Positions 1 through 11,022 of a stretch of 64,000 bases of DNA are shown one piece after another. Each line of letters begins with the position of its first letter. Position 1 is the stretch's first letter. Source of the stretch: Paralithodes platypus (lineage: Eukaryota; Arthropoda; Malacostraca; Decapoda; Lithodidae); contig CM064485.1 of assembly GCA_032716605.1 (NCBI GenBank), forward strand, positions 30,681,697-30,745,696. The letters run 5' to 3'. The translations under genes were made by a program, and so were the position numbers. The notes beneath the pieces were generated by a model. It did no database searches, had not been told where the DNA came from, and was given only the letters and a program-made list of their open reading frames with translations.

Positions 1-41
1 AATGATTAAGTCATTAGAGAAGGAATATAAATAAACACGCA

Positions 42-49
42 CACACACT

Positions 50-96
<47 letters not shown>

Positions 97-108
97 GCGT
101 GAATTTGG
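42..108. repeat. (CA/TG)n microsatellite
   Basis: An almost pure alternating purine-pyrimidine tract runs from CA repeats into a long TG/CG repeat. It is the first of many such tracts in the first 2.1 kb. Open frames across these tracts encode only His-Thr or Cys-Val repeats and are not genes. Confidence 0.95.
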
Positions 109-300
109 CAGCTGGTCTTATGACAGGAACAATCATCAGCTTGCCCAGAGCAGTGATTAGCTCAGGAACAGTTAAACGCTTTAAGCGTAAGTTGGATTCC
201 CATATGGATGATGTGGGCTGGGTGTGAATGGGAGCTGCCTCGTGTGGGCCGCATGTCCTTATGCAGTTTCCGGCGATCTTATGTTCTTAACATGGGCAAG
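108..300 (+). mobile_element. CR1 3' end fragment (plus strand)
   Basis: This stretch is the 3' end of a CR1-type non-LTR retroposon in plus orientation. The last residues of ORF2 are recognisable, ending in a segment like KLDSHMDDVGWV followed by a stop. A short 3' UTR then ends in the TTATGTTCTTA tail. The same end is seen in the CR1 copies near 2.8, 20.9 and 46.5 kb. It is strongly 5'-truncated and carries no function. Confidence 0.8.
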
Positions 301-440
301 CTAGAATTCACACACACACACACACAGTTTGTAAAATGCAGTGCGTATGCGTGACATTAGGAAAAATAATCAGCTTAACATTGACACGCTAGAAATCCCC
401 CCCCCCCCCCACACACACACATACACATACACACGGCTTG

Positions 441-686
441 TAAAATGTATAAGAACATAAGAAATTGTGAGTCTACAGAAAGCCGATTGTCCCACACAAG
501 GCAGATCCCTCTCACACCTAACCCATCTCGTCCGTATGTCTATTTAATTTTATATTGAAACTCTATCGTCCTTGATCCCACTACGGCGCTAGGTAACCTA
601 TTCCACAAATCTACAACTCTGTTACCAAACCAGTATTTGCCTGTATCTTTCATGAAACGAAATGTATCCAAGTTGAATTTAAGTGT
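441..686 (-). mobile_element. CR1 3' end fragment (minus strand)
   Basis: On the minus strand the segment encodes the extreme C-terminus of CR1 ORF2 (RFMKDTGKYWFGNRVVDLW and onward). It is followed by the usual 3' UTR and the AACATAAGAA tail at 441-452. It matches the end of CR1-A at 2809-3190 with several substitutions. It abuts a TG repeat at 687-722, where the 5' truncation lies. Confidence 0.85.
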
Positions 687-724
687 GTGTGTGTGCGTGT
701 GCGTGTGCGTGTGTGTGTGTGTGA
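685..724. repeat. (TG)n microsatellite
   Basis: A TG-rich simple repeat directly adjoins the truncated CR1 end. Further short CA or TG tracts occur at about 305-326, 399-436, 898-940 and 985-1022. Apart from CR1 scraps, I see nothing else in 725-1440 except a weak 78-bp direct repeat near 1225-1350 and a short hairpin (GGCGGATGG/CCATCCGCC) at 1101-1136. Confidence 0.9.
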
Positions 725-1499
725 AAAGAAAGTCCTTCTTGTCATTATATAGGTGGGCAACACACACATACATACAAACAGTTTGTAAACTGCAATGTGT
801 GTGTGTTCCTCCTACTTTCGCTTAAGAAGAAATAGGCGGAAATGTCATGTCATTAATAAGAATTATTAGCTTAACATTGCCAAGCTAGAATTTATATACA
901 CACACAGTTTGTAAAATGCAGTGTGTGTGTGTGTTTGTAACTTTGTACGATCAAAAAGTCTTTGTCATTATGAAGGTGGGCACGATACACACACACATAC
1001 ACACACACACAAACACACACATGTGAAAAGAGTTGAAATTAACACAGATATATGAAAAATATAGAGAGACAGTCAAACACCCACCCCAAGGCAAAATAGA
1101 GAGGCGGATGGACTTCATCAGGCCACAGCCATCCGCCGTAATCGGTTTTCTGTTATAACTGTGGCAAACCGGCTATCTCTATAATACCTGGTGTAGAGTG
1201 TTTGCCCTAAAAGAAAAAGTAGTATAGTACTAATGAAATAGTCAAAATCAGGGGGTTGACAAATTCGGGAAGTCAATTTTGTAGTCAGAAGTAGAGTAGA
1301 CAAAATCAGTTAGTTCAAATTGGGGAAGTCACATTTTGTTGTCGGATATCGAAGAAGAAATCCATTAACTACGTCAAAAAGTATTGAAACATATTTAGCA
1401 TGAGATAAAGTGAGGTTGAGCTCTGGGAGGCAGGGGACGCTCAACCCCCACTCTGACAGGATCAGCCCACACACACACAGTTTGTAAAATCCAGTGTGT

Positions 1500-1608
1500 G
1501 TGTGGCCTATAATTAGGCCTTATAATTAGGGTTGGGTGTGAGAGGGATCGGCCTTGTGAATGCCAATCGGCTTTCTGCACACTCCCATTTTCTTATGTTC
1601 TTATGTAA
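1500..1608 (+). mobile_element. CR1 3' UTR fragment (plus strand)
   Basis: This matches only the 3' UTR of the CR1-A family: a segment around GGGTTGGGTGTGAGAGGGAT and a terminal CCCATTTTCTTATGTTCTTATG. A similar tail with an intact upstream part is at 46480-46587. No coding sequence remains. Confidence 0.75.
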
Positions 1609-1639
1609 AAAGTATTTTTGTTATTATAAAGATGGGCAA

Positions 1640-2100
1640 GATACACACACACACACAATCTCACTCTCTATCACACGCACATACACTCACACACATACAC
1701 ACAATCTCACACACACATACACACAATATCACACACACACACAATATTTCGCACACGCACACACACACATACAATCTCACACACACACACACAGACAATC
1801 TCACACACACACAATCTCACACACACACACACACAATCATTCCCACACACACAATATCTCACACACACACACAATCTCACACACATTGGAATCAGTTAGA
1901 AGAGGAAGTGGTGTGTGCAAAAACATTCATATTTTTAAGGCAAAGTTAGATAATTGTAACTCAGGAAGGGGGACAATACGAGCCTAAAAAGCTCAACTCC
2001 TGTATACTACAAATAGGTAAATACACACGCGCACAATCTCACACACAAACACATACAGTCTCACACACACACACACAAGCACAAGACTGTGTGTGCGTGT
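1640..2100. repeat. Compound (CA)n microsatellite
   Basis: A compound array of CA/ACAC repeats with interspersed TCTCACACA and ATATC units covers 1640-1890 and resumes at 2024-2100. The overlapping open frames here (151 and 129 residues) are His-Thr simple sequence, so I do not call a gene. A short CT tract follows at 2173-2187. 2190-2420 is AT-rich with nothing recognisable. Confidence 0.95.
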
Positions 2101-2419
2101 TTATGTTCATTCCTTCTCTAATGACTAATATGCCCTTCCTTCGGATTAAAAAGTCCCTAATCAGGTATCAACCTCTCTCTCTCTCTCCAATATGAAATGT
2201 TGAGAATTAATACATTTTCTTAGTGTATACAAGTTATATATTGTATGCTCGTCACCATATATAATTTATTACTTCATATTTATGCACATTTAATTTCAAA
2301 ATAAACTTAGCTTGAATTATTTCAATGTTTTCTTTTGTCCTGTTTCATTAAATATGACTCTAGTTACACGCATAGTTCAATATATCACAAAAACAAGGTG
2401 TCTTATATGAGGGGTTCAG

Positions 2420-2801
2420 TCAGAGCGTGGGCCGTGTGACGTCACTCACTCGCAGGTACCTGGCTGGTGGGTTGACCCTATATTCTCTGGACCCTGGTAG
2501 CGATAGTACCGAGACAGGAGACGGGGCCATAAATGGCTGGGGTTGGGTTGAAGGAATGCTAACCCGTGAGTTATATAATTTGATTAGGTTATAAGAATAA
2601 ATAATTTCTTCTATAGTCGGCCGCTGTTGCATGTCAAGGTGCATCATATCCTCATATAAACTTTTAACCTCCTTCTACATCCTTTAGACAGGTTTCTGAA
2701 GCAGTTATTTTTATGATCCAACCAAATGAGTGAATATCACTAGCCGAACAGCTTACATGATCCCCAAATAACTCCGGTGCGTAGTGACCTATTGTTTGAT
2801 G
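2420..2801 (-). pseudogene. Protein-kinase-like gene, C-lobe fragment
   Basis: Read on the minus strand from 2801, the frame encodes typical kinase C-lobe motifs: GHYAPELFG (APE motif), then SASDIHSFGW (the Asp-x-x-SFG helix-F motif). After a one-base frameshift near 2670-2680 it continues as YEDMMHLDMQQRPTIEEI (the QRPT motif of subdomain XI). The frame ends with a Pro/Ser-rich tail and a stop at 2420. The fragment directly follows the 3' tail of CR1-A. The matching N-lobe is at 19708-20468 and a short linker piece is at 7010-7068, all on the same strand. I read these as one intronless gene split by two retroelements. The frameshift and the insertions make it a pseudogene. The kinase subfamily is not identified. 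Confidence 0.75.
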
Positions 2802-3062
2802 AACATAAGAACATAAGAACATAAGAAAATGGGAGTCTGCAGAAAGCCGATTGGCCTAAGCAAGGCAGATCCCTGTCCCACACAACCCCAATTCAATTAC
2901 AAAGCCCAATTATAGGCTTCACACTCTAATACCCTGAGGATCATCTTACCAAAACGGTTAGAGATTAACGCAGGATTATGAGGGTCTGCAGAGCGCTGAT
3001 TGGCCCAACCCGGCTGATCCCCCTTCACACCCAACCCTTCTCGTCCATATGCTTATCCAATT

Positions 3063-6036
3063 TTATCTTTTAAAGCTCCCTACAGTTTTAGATCCCACTA
3101 TAGCACTTGGTAGTCCATTCCACCCATCTACAACTCTGTTACCAAACCAATACTTGCCTATATCTTTTCTGAAACGAAATTTATCTAATTTGAAACCATT
3201 GGTACGAGTTCTTTCGCTATCACTGAGCTTTAGTACATTTGCCATGTCCCTTTTGTTAATCCCACTAACCCACTTGAACACCTCTATCATATCCCCTCTA
3301 ACTCTGCATCTCTCTAACGAATGTAAACCTAATTTCTTCAACCTTTCTTCATACGAAAGATTTCTAATATTATGGATCATTTTTGTCATTCTACGCTGTA
3401 CTCTCTCCAATGAATCTATGTCCATTCTGTAATAAGGACACCAAAATTGGACAGCATAATCCATATGGGGTCTCACTAATGACAAGTAAAGTTTTAAGAT
3501 AACATCAGCAGTTCTGTTACTCACACTCCTAGAGATGAACCCGAGAATCCTGTTTGCCTTATTACGAACGCTTATACACTGTTTTCTAGGCTTCAAATCA
3601 TTGCTAACAAACACACCTAGATCTTTCTCGCAGTCTGAATTTTCTAATTCTAAATTAGCTAGTTTATATTTAACATTTGTTTGCATCTTCCCTATCTTTA
3701 ATACCTTGCATTTGTCAATGTTAAACTTCATCTGCCAATTTACTGACCATTCATGTAAGGTATCTAGATCCCTTTGGAGGCACTCTATATCGCTATCTGA
3801 ATCAATTGATCTCCCTATTTTAGTATCGTCTGCGAATTTACTTATCCTACTAGTTATACCTAAATTTAGGTCATTTATGTATATAAGAAACAACAGGGGA
3901 CCTAATACCGATCCCTGGGGGACACCACTTTTGACTGCTCCCCATTCTGACTTGGTACCATTTATGATGACTCTCTGCTTCCTACCAATTAGCCATGACC
4001 TAATCCATCCTAACAACGCCCCACCTATTCCATGTGCCTCAACCTTTCTCATCAATCTCTCATGAGGGACTCTGTCGAAAGCTTTACTGAAATCTAAATA
4101 TATAATATCATATGACTTGTCATTATCTACTGCTTCATATACCTCTGAGAAAAAACTAAGCAAATTAGTAAGGCAAGACCGTCCCTGAGTGAATCCATGC
4201 TGAGAAGAATTGATTAAGTTAAATGTTTCTAAGTGGTTTCTCATTTTCCTAGCAATAATTGACTCTAGTAGCTTTCCTATGATTGAAGTGAGACTAATGG
4301 GACGGTAATTGGATGCTATTGATTTATCACCTTTTTTGAAGATCGGAACTACATTTGCAAGTTTCCAAGCTTCTGGAACTATACCTGTTTCTAATGACTT
4401 GTTAAATAGAAATGTTAATGGATAACTTAACTCATCTCTGCATTCTTTTAATACTCTAGCATATACCTCATCAGGACCAGGCGATTTATGAGGTTTCAGT
4501 CTGTCAATTTCCTTAACCACATCATTTCTACTTATAGTAACCGTACTTAACCTATTTTCTATACTATCGCTGTATACCTTACGGACTTCTGGAAACTGTG
4601 CCAAATTTTCATTAGTGAAAACGGAAAGAAATTGACTATTTAATGTACTGCACATTTCTAAATCACTTTCTGTCAATTTTCCTATCGAAGTTTTAAGGGG
4701 ACCAATTACATCTCTAACCTTGGATTTATATAGTTGGTAAAAAGCTTTAGGATTATTTTTTGAATCATTGGCAACCTTAATTTCATAATTTCTTTTTTCT
4801 TTACTAATATCCTTTTTTACCTGTCGTGATAGATTCTGATAGTAAGCAAGTAGGTGAATTTCGACTTTTTTTAATTTTTCTATATATTCCTCTCTTTTTT
4901 CCTAGAAGATCTAATAGTCTATTATTCATCCATTTGGGTTGGTTCTGTGTTGATCTAAATTTTCTTTTGGGGATATATTTATTTTGCGCATTGAATACTG
5001 ACTTGATAACATTATCGTATGTATCTACCAAGTTTGACGTCTCCTCCTGACTTAAGATGACAGGTGCCTGAGAAAGGATACACTCATTTGGACACCTGGA
5101 TCGACTTAATTTTTTGACCATAGGGTCCGCTAACAGGGCTTCTCTTAACCCACCATAATTGGCTTTTCTGAAGTCAGGTATTAATGTTGTATTCTCTCTG
5201 ATATTACCTTTCCATTGTATATTAAAATACACAGAATTGTGATCACTATTTCCTAGGTGGTCCCCGATTTCTACACTATTTATCATATGTTCATTGTTAC
5301 TGAAAACTAAATCGAGAATATTATCACCTCTAGTCGGCGTATCTATGAATTGAGATAAAAAACTATCTTGTATTACCTCAATAAACTCCTTTGAATCAGT
5401 GTCGCCTATTTGTTGCTGCCAATCTATATTAGGGAAATTAAAATCCCCCATAATGCACACGTTGCTAAGCCTTGATGCTATTTTAATTTCCTCCCATAAT
5501 GATGTTCCGTCATTTCTACTCATATTTGGCGGTCTATACATAACTCCAATAACTAAAGTCTCACTACCTTCGTTAACTTCTACCCAAACACTTTCATTTT
5601 CATTATTTACTCTAATACCTGATTTAGTACAGCTTTTTAATGAACTCCTGACAAACACTGCTATACCGCCACCCCTCTTACTTGTTTGGTCATATTTAAA
5701 CAAACTATATCCCGGTATATCAAACTCTGCTAAAAAATGCCTGGTTTCTGTATTAATCCATGTTTCAGTTAGCGCTATTATGTCTATATTTTCTTTGCTA
5801 ACCAGTGCTCTAAGTTCGTTCATTTTGTTACATAAACTCCTGCAATTTGTATAATAAACACTCAAACTATTACTTGTATTTGCAACTATTTTTCTATTGT
5901 TTTTAACTAATTTATTTTTACCTGTTGAACTACTGGACCTAGACGGAAAATCTACGCTATCAGAATGTTCGTTATTACTATCAATTTCATGTGGCTGGGA
6001 TTCTATTTTACTTACACACCTATGGTTTATTAACAA
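3063..6036 (-). pseudogene. CR1-A ORF2: endonuclease-reverse transcriptase, one frameshift
   Basis: ORF2 encodes an APE-type endonuclease and a reverse transcriptase that copy CR1 RNA into nicked chromosomal DNA. The endonuclease part (4804-6036) shows ALTETWIN, GVMYRPPN, GDFNFPNIDW and the catalytic SDH pair. The RT part (3063 to about 4870) shows PHKSPGPDEV, YLDFSKAFDRVPHE, SGVPQGSVLGPLL and FADDT, the active-site Asp pair lying at 3826-3831. The two parts are in different frames. They join at a run of seven T (plus strand) at about 4865-4871, where the upstream frame reads YRKIKK and the downstream frame reads EKLKKVEIHLL. A single-base homopolymer change is the simplest explanation. The ORF2 frame overlaps the ORF1 stop by a few bases, suggesting coupled translation. 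Stop at 3063. Confidence 0.85.
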
Positions 6037-6920
6037 AACTCCGCAACAAACTTGTCGAGTGAGCTGGCTAAGGTCGAAACTCCTAGTCGAGAGAGATGTA
6101 CTCCATCCTGGGCATACAGTTCATCCTTACCGTAGAAGAGGGTCCAGTTATCCAGGAATGGAATAGTATTTGCCTTGCAATACTTCTCCAGCCGGCTATT
6201 TACACCAATAGCCCTGGAGGACCATTCCTTCCTTACCCCTCTTCTTGGTAGGATACTGTGTACCACAGGAACTCCACCCTTCTCCTTGATCCTCTCCAAC
6301 ATTTCCTGGTACGTGGTGAGCAACTCCTCAGTCCTGCATTTCCAAATGTCGTTGCTCCCTGCGTTGAGGAAGATGATGGGGTCCTCTCCACTCGCTTCCA
6401 TGACGCCATCTAGCTTTTCTGCCACCTTCTCGACTCCGGCACCAGGCAGACAGACAACTTTACCAACATGTGTGTTAGTAGCCCTACCAAGGTATTTAAT
6501 CATTGAATCCCCTACAATTAAAATAGACTTAGCTGTTTTCTGTTGCCGGCCTGTAGCAGGAGTTGTAGCAGCAACAGCAGCAGACTTCCCCCCCTCCCCT
6601 CTCACTGCCTCGATGATCGCCACTTCCTCGCCATCACTCTCATCAGCCAAGGTGCTGAAGTTGTTGTGGGTCTTGAGTGGCTGCCTTTTCAGCTTGCAGG
6701 CCGTTGCACTGGTTGACACCACTTTCCAAGGGGCTTCACGATCCCTGGGAACACTTCCGGTAGCCTCACACTTCTTTTCCGCCATAGCTAGTCTCAAGGC
6801 CAAATTTTCATCTTTGAGACACTGAATCTCCTGCTCCACACTCTCCAGTCTTTCTTGCAAAGCAAGACAAAGCTGGAGAGTATGGGAGGAGACAGCAGAC
6901 TCATCAACAACAGCCATCAC
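6030..6920 (-). CDS. CR1-A ORF1: coiled coil plus SGNH esterase
   Basis: This is a 296-residue ORF1 protein of a CR1 retroposon. Residues about 18-50 are predicted coiled coil by their heptad-like Leu/Glu pattern. Residues about 133-290 are an SGNH/GDSL-type esterase: GDSM at 137-140 holds the nucleophile Ser139, NAGSND at 186-191 is the block III Asn motif, and DGVH at 272-275 holds the Asp-His pair. Esterase domains in CR1 ORF1 are established (Kapitonov and Jurka 2003). Their role in transposition is not settled; RNA or membrane association is usually proposed. The ORF is intact and all catalytic residues are present. ATG at 6920 is the first start in frame, about 90 bp from the inferred 5' end. 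ORF2 follows with a short overlap. Confidence 0.88.
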   Translation of the reverse strand: MMAVVDESAVSSHTLQLCLALQERLESVEQEIQCLKDENLALRLAMAEKKCEATGSVPRDREAPWKVVSTSATACKLKRQPLKTHNNFSTLADESDGEEVAIIEAVRGEGGKSAAVAATTPATGRQQKTAKSILIVGDSMIKYLGRATNTHVGKVVCLPGAGVEKVAEKLDGVMEASGEDPIIFLNAGSNDIWKCRTEELLTTYQEMLERIKEKGGVPVVHSILPRRGVRKEWSSRAIGVNSRLEKYCKANTIPFLDNWTLFYGKDELYAQDGVHLSRLGVSTLASSLDKFVAEFC

Positions 6921-7009
6921 TAAGAAAGTTCACTAGGACCTCACTAAGGGTAAACAGGTTCACTAGCGGTCACTGGGGACGTCCGCACTGGTCAGGGGTC
7001 AGAGGGCAA

Positions 7010-7068
7010 CTTCATTATAATGAAGATTGAAAACATCTAAAATAACCGGGTAGTGACGCCATACCAAC
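7010..7068 (-). pseudogene. Kinase-like gene, activation-loop fragment
   Basis: This 59-bp sliver lies between CR1-A and the LTR retrotransposon. On the minus strand it reads GMASLPGYFRCFQSSL. It continues in frame from the DVG motif that ends the N-lobe piece at 19708, once the LTR element and one copy of the 5-bp duplication are ignored. The TAA just after it lies at the CR1-A junction. It is meaningful only with the pieces at 2420-2801 and 19708-20468. Confidence 0.7.
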
Positions 7069-7129
7069 TGTTATGCCCTGTTTTTCTACAGGTTTAACTT
7101 GGGTAATGTGAGTTCTAAATTGACTGGGT

Positions 7130-7140
7130 ATATAAGGCTG
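7130..7140 (+). promoter_or_regulatory. TATA-like motif in LTR, plus strand
   Basis: GGTATATAAGGC is close to a TATA box but points opposite to the gag-like ORF. The identical motif is in the other LTR near 16363. It could be an antisense promoter or chance. Confidence 0.25.
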
Positions 7141-8929
7141 CATGCACAATACAAGATATGAGGAATAGAGAACACAAAGAAACACATGGTAGCAAGTTAC
7201 ATGATCACGTTTATTGATATACCACTGCAGAATACTTGTGTAAGACAATACAATAGAATTGAACAACACTAGCATAAGTGGATCTGGATGGAGCCTAGTC
7301 TCCCACTTCCAACGTTCAGGTATTAATCTTCTGATCACTGGCTTCGATTCCACAGGTTTATATACCGAAGACCATCAATGTTACTTATAGATTCATATTC
7401 ACTGTTAGATTTATTACTGGTAGCTCTGGTGCACAAGCAGTAGTTCACAGACTAGATTAGACACGCGTATTTTAGAGTACGGGAATTCTAGTAACCTCAG
7501 GGGGTACTGATCTAAGTTTTATATCCTTGTTTCAGAAATACATAGAACGCAAATCAGTGGGCGAACGTTAGATATCACTAGAGTTTTAATATCTGAATAA
7601 GGTAATTACGAGAGTCAAGGTCGCCTGTTAATTAAAGAACACTGATCGCTTAGTACGTCCCAAATGGAATGGTTAAGTATGAATTACACTGGGCAAGGTC
7701 TTAGCCACTTCGTAGAAATATTAATTAGTGAATCTCTAAACAGCACAGTAATATGTAGTACTGCTAAAGGGAATCTTGGGTAGTATCTGATGGGTCTGGT
7801 CCTGGTTATCTTGCGTCCATGATGTTGGGGGCTAACGACTGGTTCCGCGGCCGTCCAGGGGGCCATATGTGTGAAGTTCTTAAATACGTGGGCAGGTCCT
7901 TCTATCCAAATCTGCCACGGAGTCTGCCGGCTCTGGGATCTCACTCCGGAACAACACAAGGGCAGAGCTAGAAGTTAACTGCAGGGTAGTGACCCCTGGT
8001 TGGTGTCTAGCTTTCAACTGATTTGACTGGGGGCGGGAGTTAGATTTATAGGCTCGGTTCTGGACCCTGTAGACAGTAGGGATCTCGATTCTTATGGACT
8101 TAATTGAGCTCTCAATAGATATGGGGACTAGGTAAGATGGTATTTACTGTTGTGGCACAGGGCTATAGGAAGCCTTTATATTTTCATATAACTGAGCCTT
8201 AGTAAGAGGTACTATTTTGGCTATACTGGACGTATTTAGGGGAGAGAGACTGGATCTACTTTGCGAGGAGGATGGGGACAGCTGTGATAGGAGCGTCTCT
8301 CTAGATTGTTCAATCTTCATTCCATGGTATAGCTGAGGTGCTAATTTAGTGATCAGAGCATGCAAGAAAGGTAAATGGTTTATTGTGAGTTAATAGAGGT
8401 TAGTAAAGGTGTTAGTCATGCATGGTTAGTTCATTGATAGGAAGAATTCCTGTGCTACCTGGCAATGACTCGAAAGTCAAAACAGGGGCCAGGTATACCT
8501 CCGTGGGGGTGGGGGTCTCCCTCCTCGGGTGGGCAAAAATGGGGAGCTGGGCGCCCTCTCTCTGTGATAGTCGTCCGGCGGCTGTGGCTAGGGGCTTGCC
8601 ATATCACCAGTGTTTGTAATAACCCTCTGTGTATAAGACAGATGTGGGTGTCCTTAATACCAAAACCGAAGGTGCCTTAGCTAGCTGGTTTTACTCGGCT
8701 GGTTGTTAATTGTAGGGTTTGCTGGATGTGGTGGAGACTGGATGCTAACTCTGCCACATTTATCTGGAAGTATGGCAATAGAAGTTAGTTACTGGCGGGG
8801 CGGCTAGCCTCGCACCGACGACCATTGGGTGCAGGGTTGTGAATGTGTTGTAAGAGAATAGATGGCATGCAAGGGGCTAGTAAAGTTCTAATGTTGTTCT
8901 GGCCTACTAAGTGAAGGTAGGCTGGATAG

Positions 8930-8946
8930 GAGTATATATATAAAAG
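8930..8946 (+). promoter_or_regulatory. TATA-like motif in LTR, plus strand
   Basis: AGTATATATATAAAAGG is a good TATA-box match on the plus strand, with a copy in the second LTR near 18166. A transcript from it would run antisense to gag in the upstream LTR. No start site can be fixed from the sequence. Confidence 0.3.
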
Positions 8947-10472
8947 GTTGGAGAGCGTTAGCAACGGACAATTCAAGGATCTTCAAGAGGTATGAGAGAG
9001 AGGCTAGGTCGGACAAGAGTCGAGAAGCGCGGGTGTCTTAATGAGAGGGGGGGGAGAGTTCAAGGGCTACAGGGAAATTTTGCCCCTAAGGTCCCTGGGC
9101 GTGGGGGTGGCATTAGGCTACAATTGATATGGAAGTTTGAAAAGGCAGTAGAATACGTTAGCCAAATGCTACCGGGGAATGCAACTATGGGGTGGTATAT
9201 GAGTCTGGAAAAGATAGAGTTATGTGATCAGTCCGAGGGTTATGGATACTATTAGTTGGCCCTGGGAACTGCGTTTTCTATTAAATATAAATATACCAAC
9301 AACAGCGGCAGTTCGTAGGGGTACTTAGTTATTGTTTCGGGGTACTTATGACAGATACTGGTAACCAGGTTATCTTATACAATCTCTGGTTGGGGTAAGA
9401 GGTGTAAGACACGAAGTAAATTGGCGTAGTGTGGACTGTGGATACGAAGGAGGCAAGGGGAAGACGTATGACAATTGTGGAAAGTAAATGGAAAAAGGTG
9501 AACACAATGGCGGATAAAAATACTTAACCTAAGGATTGCATACATCGATGAACGATGACATTATAGTCGTCGTCCTAATAAGGTGATGAAACCTGGTTGA
9601 TCTGTACTTGGCACAATACGACACAAGGACAGTGCCGCTATGTCGCATCAATGCTGGTGGCAGTTAATATTATAGACTTAGTTACTAGAGGAACAATGCA
9701 AGGGGCGACTGAGCACGGGTTACATATATCTATACTCGTCATGGAAAATGATATACGAGGTCTAGGGACAAGTGTGGGTGTTTGAACTTCTAAGATATAT
9801 AACATCTACTTCTCGGATGTAAGAACATACATAGATATAATTATGGCTGTCTGATGTGTTGGCATTGGCTCAACGTCGGGACAGGGCATGTTTTTAATAT
9901 GAATGTATATTCCTGTTCATCATCTTTGTAGCAAGGACAGTGCCGCTATGTCGTATCAATGCTGGTGGCAGTTAATATTATAGACTTAGTTACTAGAGGA
10001 ACAATGCAAGGGGCGACTGAGCACGGGTTACATATATCTATACTCGTCATGGAAAATGATATACGAGGTCTAGGGACAGCGTGGGCGTTTTAACTTCTAA
10101 GATATATAACATCTACTTCTCGGATGTAAGAACATACATAGATATAATTATGGCTGTCTGATGTGTTGGCATTGGCTCAACGTCGGGACAGGGCATGGGT
10201 GTTTTTAATATGAATGTATATTCCTGTTCATCATCTTTGTAGTTAGGAGTGTAGGACACGAGAGGGTTAGTGTACGTGAGGTGTGGAAAATGGTCAGTTT
10301 AGAAAAGGTAAATGGGTGCGTCCTGGAGCTGTTTAGCCCTGCGGGCTTGGGCCTGTCTGAAATGGCTGGCTCGGTCAGCTGGTCCTTTCGTTCTGTGGAC
10401 CTTTCCTTTGGTGTTTCTGTGTGGTGTTCGTTCATGGCTTCTGTGGTGGGCTTCTCGTTCTGGGGCATTTTA

Positions 10473-10488
10473 CTTCCCTCTCCTTCAT
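10473..10488 (-). promoter_or_regulatory. Polypurine tract
   Basis: On the minus strand the bases immediately before the 3' LTR are GAAGGAGAGGGAAG, a purine-only tract in the position where plus-strand DNA synthesis of LTR elements is primed. It fixes one LTR boundary and the element's orientation. Confidence 0.8.
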
Positions 10489-10499
10489 TATAGGCTCGT

Positions 10500-10975
10500 C
10501 CTCGAGCCTCAAGGGTGAAGTAAAAAGAAGCATAGTCAGAAAAGTGTAGGTTAACGAGAAAAGTAGAAGGGAAAAAAAATAATATATACAGTATATGGAA
10601 AACATGTAAATTTAAGAAAGGGCAGATAATTAAGAACACAGGAAATTAAGAAGAGGTAAAGTGTTTAACAATGTATAAAGCAAATTTAAAAGATAGTCAG
10701 AAAAGTGTAGGTAACAAGAAAAGTAGTATGACTAAGGAAAACAAATATATTATATACAGTATATGGAAAACATGTAAATTTATCGAATCATGCCCAATCG
10801 TCTAGGAATTGAAAAAAAAAAAAAAAATCAAGTACAATAATATCCTCATCATGAATGAATGAATGAATGAAAAAATTATACATTTTAATGGGAAGTGAAG
10901 CTAGGAATCTAGGTCAAGAGTGGTAGGGAGGCTGGACTGTGGACGAGCCGGCATGACCCACCTACTCTACCAATC
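10500..10975. repeat. Non-coding internal region with 160-bp duplication
   Basis: Two diverged copies of a segment starting AGTCAGAAAAGTGTAGG lie at 10534 and 10694. Each includes ATATACAGTATATGGAAAAC. A run of 17 A begins near 10810 and an AATG tetramer repeat is near 10850-10870. No gene is supported. Confidence 0.6.
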
Positions 10976-11022
10976 CTGATTTTAAGTGAATATTGGGGTG
11001 GATCTACCGTTAGTTCTTGTCG

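Larger units (their letters stand above)
2802..7010 (-). mobile_element. CR1-A: near full-length CR1 retroposon with esterase ORF1
   Basis: This is a minus-strand CR1-type non-LTR retroposon of about 4.2 kb. It has a short 5' UTR, ORF1 (6030-6920), an overlapping ORF2 (3063-6036, one frameshift), a 3' UTR and a TTCTTATGTTC tail ending at about 2806. It is inserted in the kinase-like gene between the DVG loop and the APE motif. When the element is left out, the kinase frame continues without a shift. I see no clear target duplication, which is common for CR1. Copies of the same family, truncated at the 5' end, are at 20928-21437 (minus) and 45021-46587 (plus). Confidence 0.85.
7069..10472 (-). 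repeat. 3' LTR (3404 bp)
   Basis: This is the downstream LTR in element orientation. In plus orientation it begins TGTTATGCCCTG and ends GGGGCATTTTA, so the ends form an imperfect inverted repeat. It contains a 308-bp internal tandem duplication (starts at 9624 and 9932). The small open frames inside recur in both LTRs but look like no known protein. Plus-strand TATA-like motifs occur at about 7130 (GTATATAAGG) and 8935 (TATATATAAAAGG). A purine-rich tract abuts the LTR on its internal side. Confidence 0.85.

Noticed and set aside
1532..1987. Two long His/Thr-rich open frames on the plus strand
   Set aside because: They are translations of a (CA)n microsatellite; there is no codon bias, domain or start context.
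7684..9255. Several 60-90-residue frames inside the LTRs, repeated at 16917-18487
   Set aside because: They recur because the LTRs are duplicates. They show no domain, have poor start contexts, and some differ in frame between the two LTRs.
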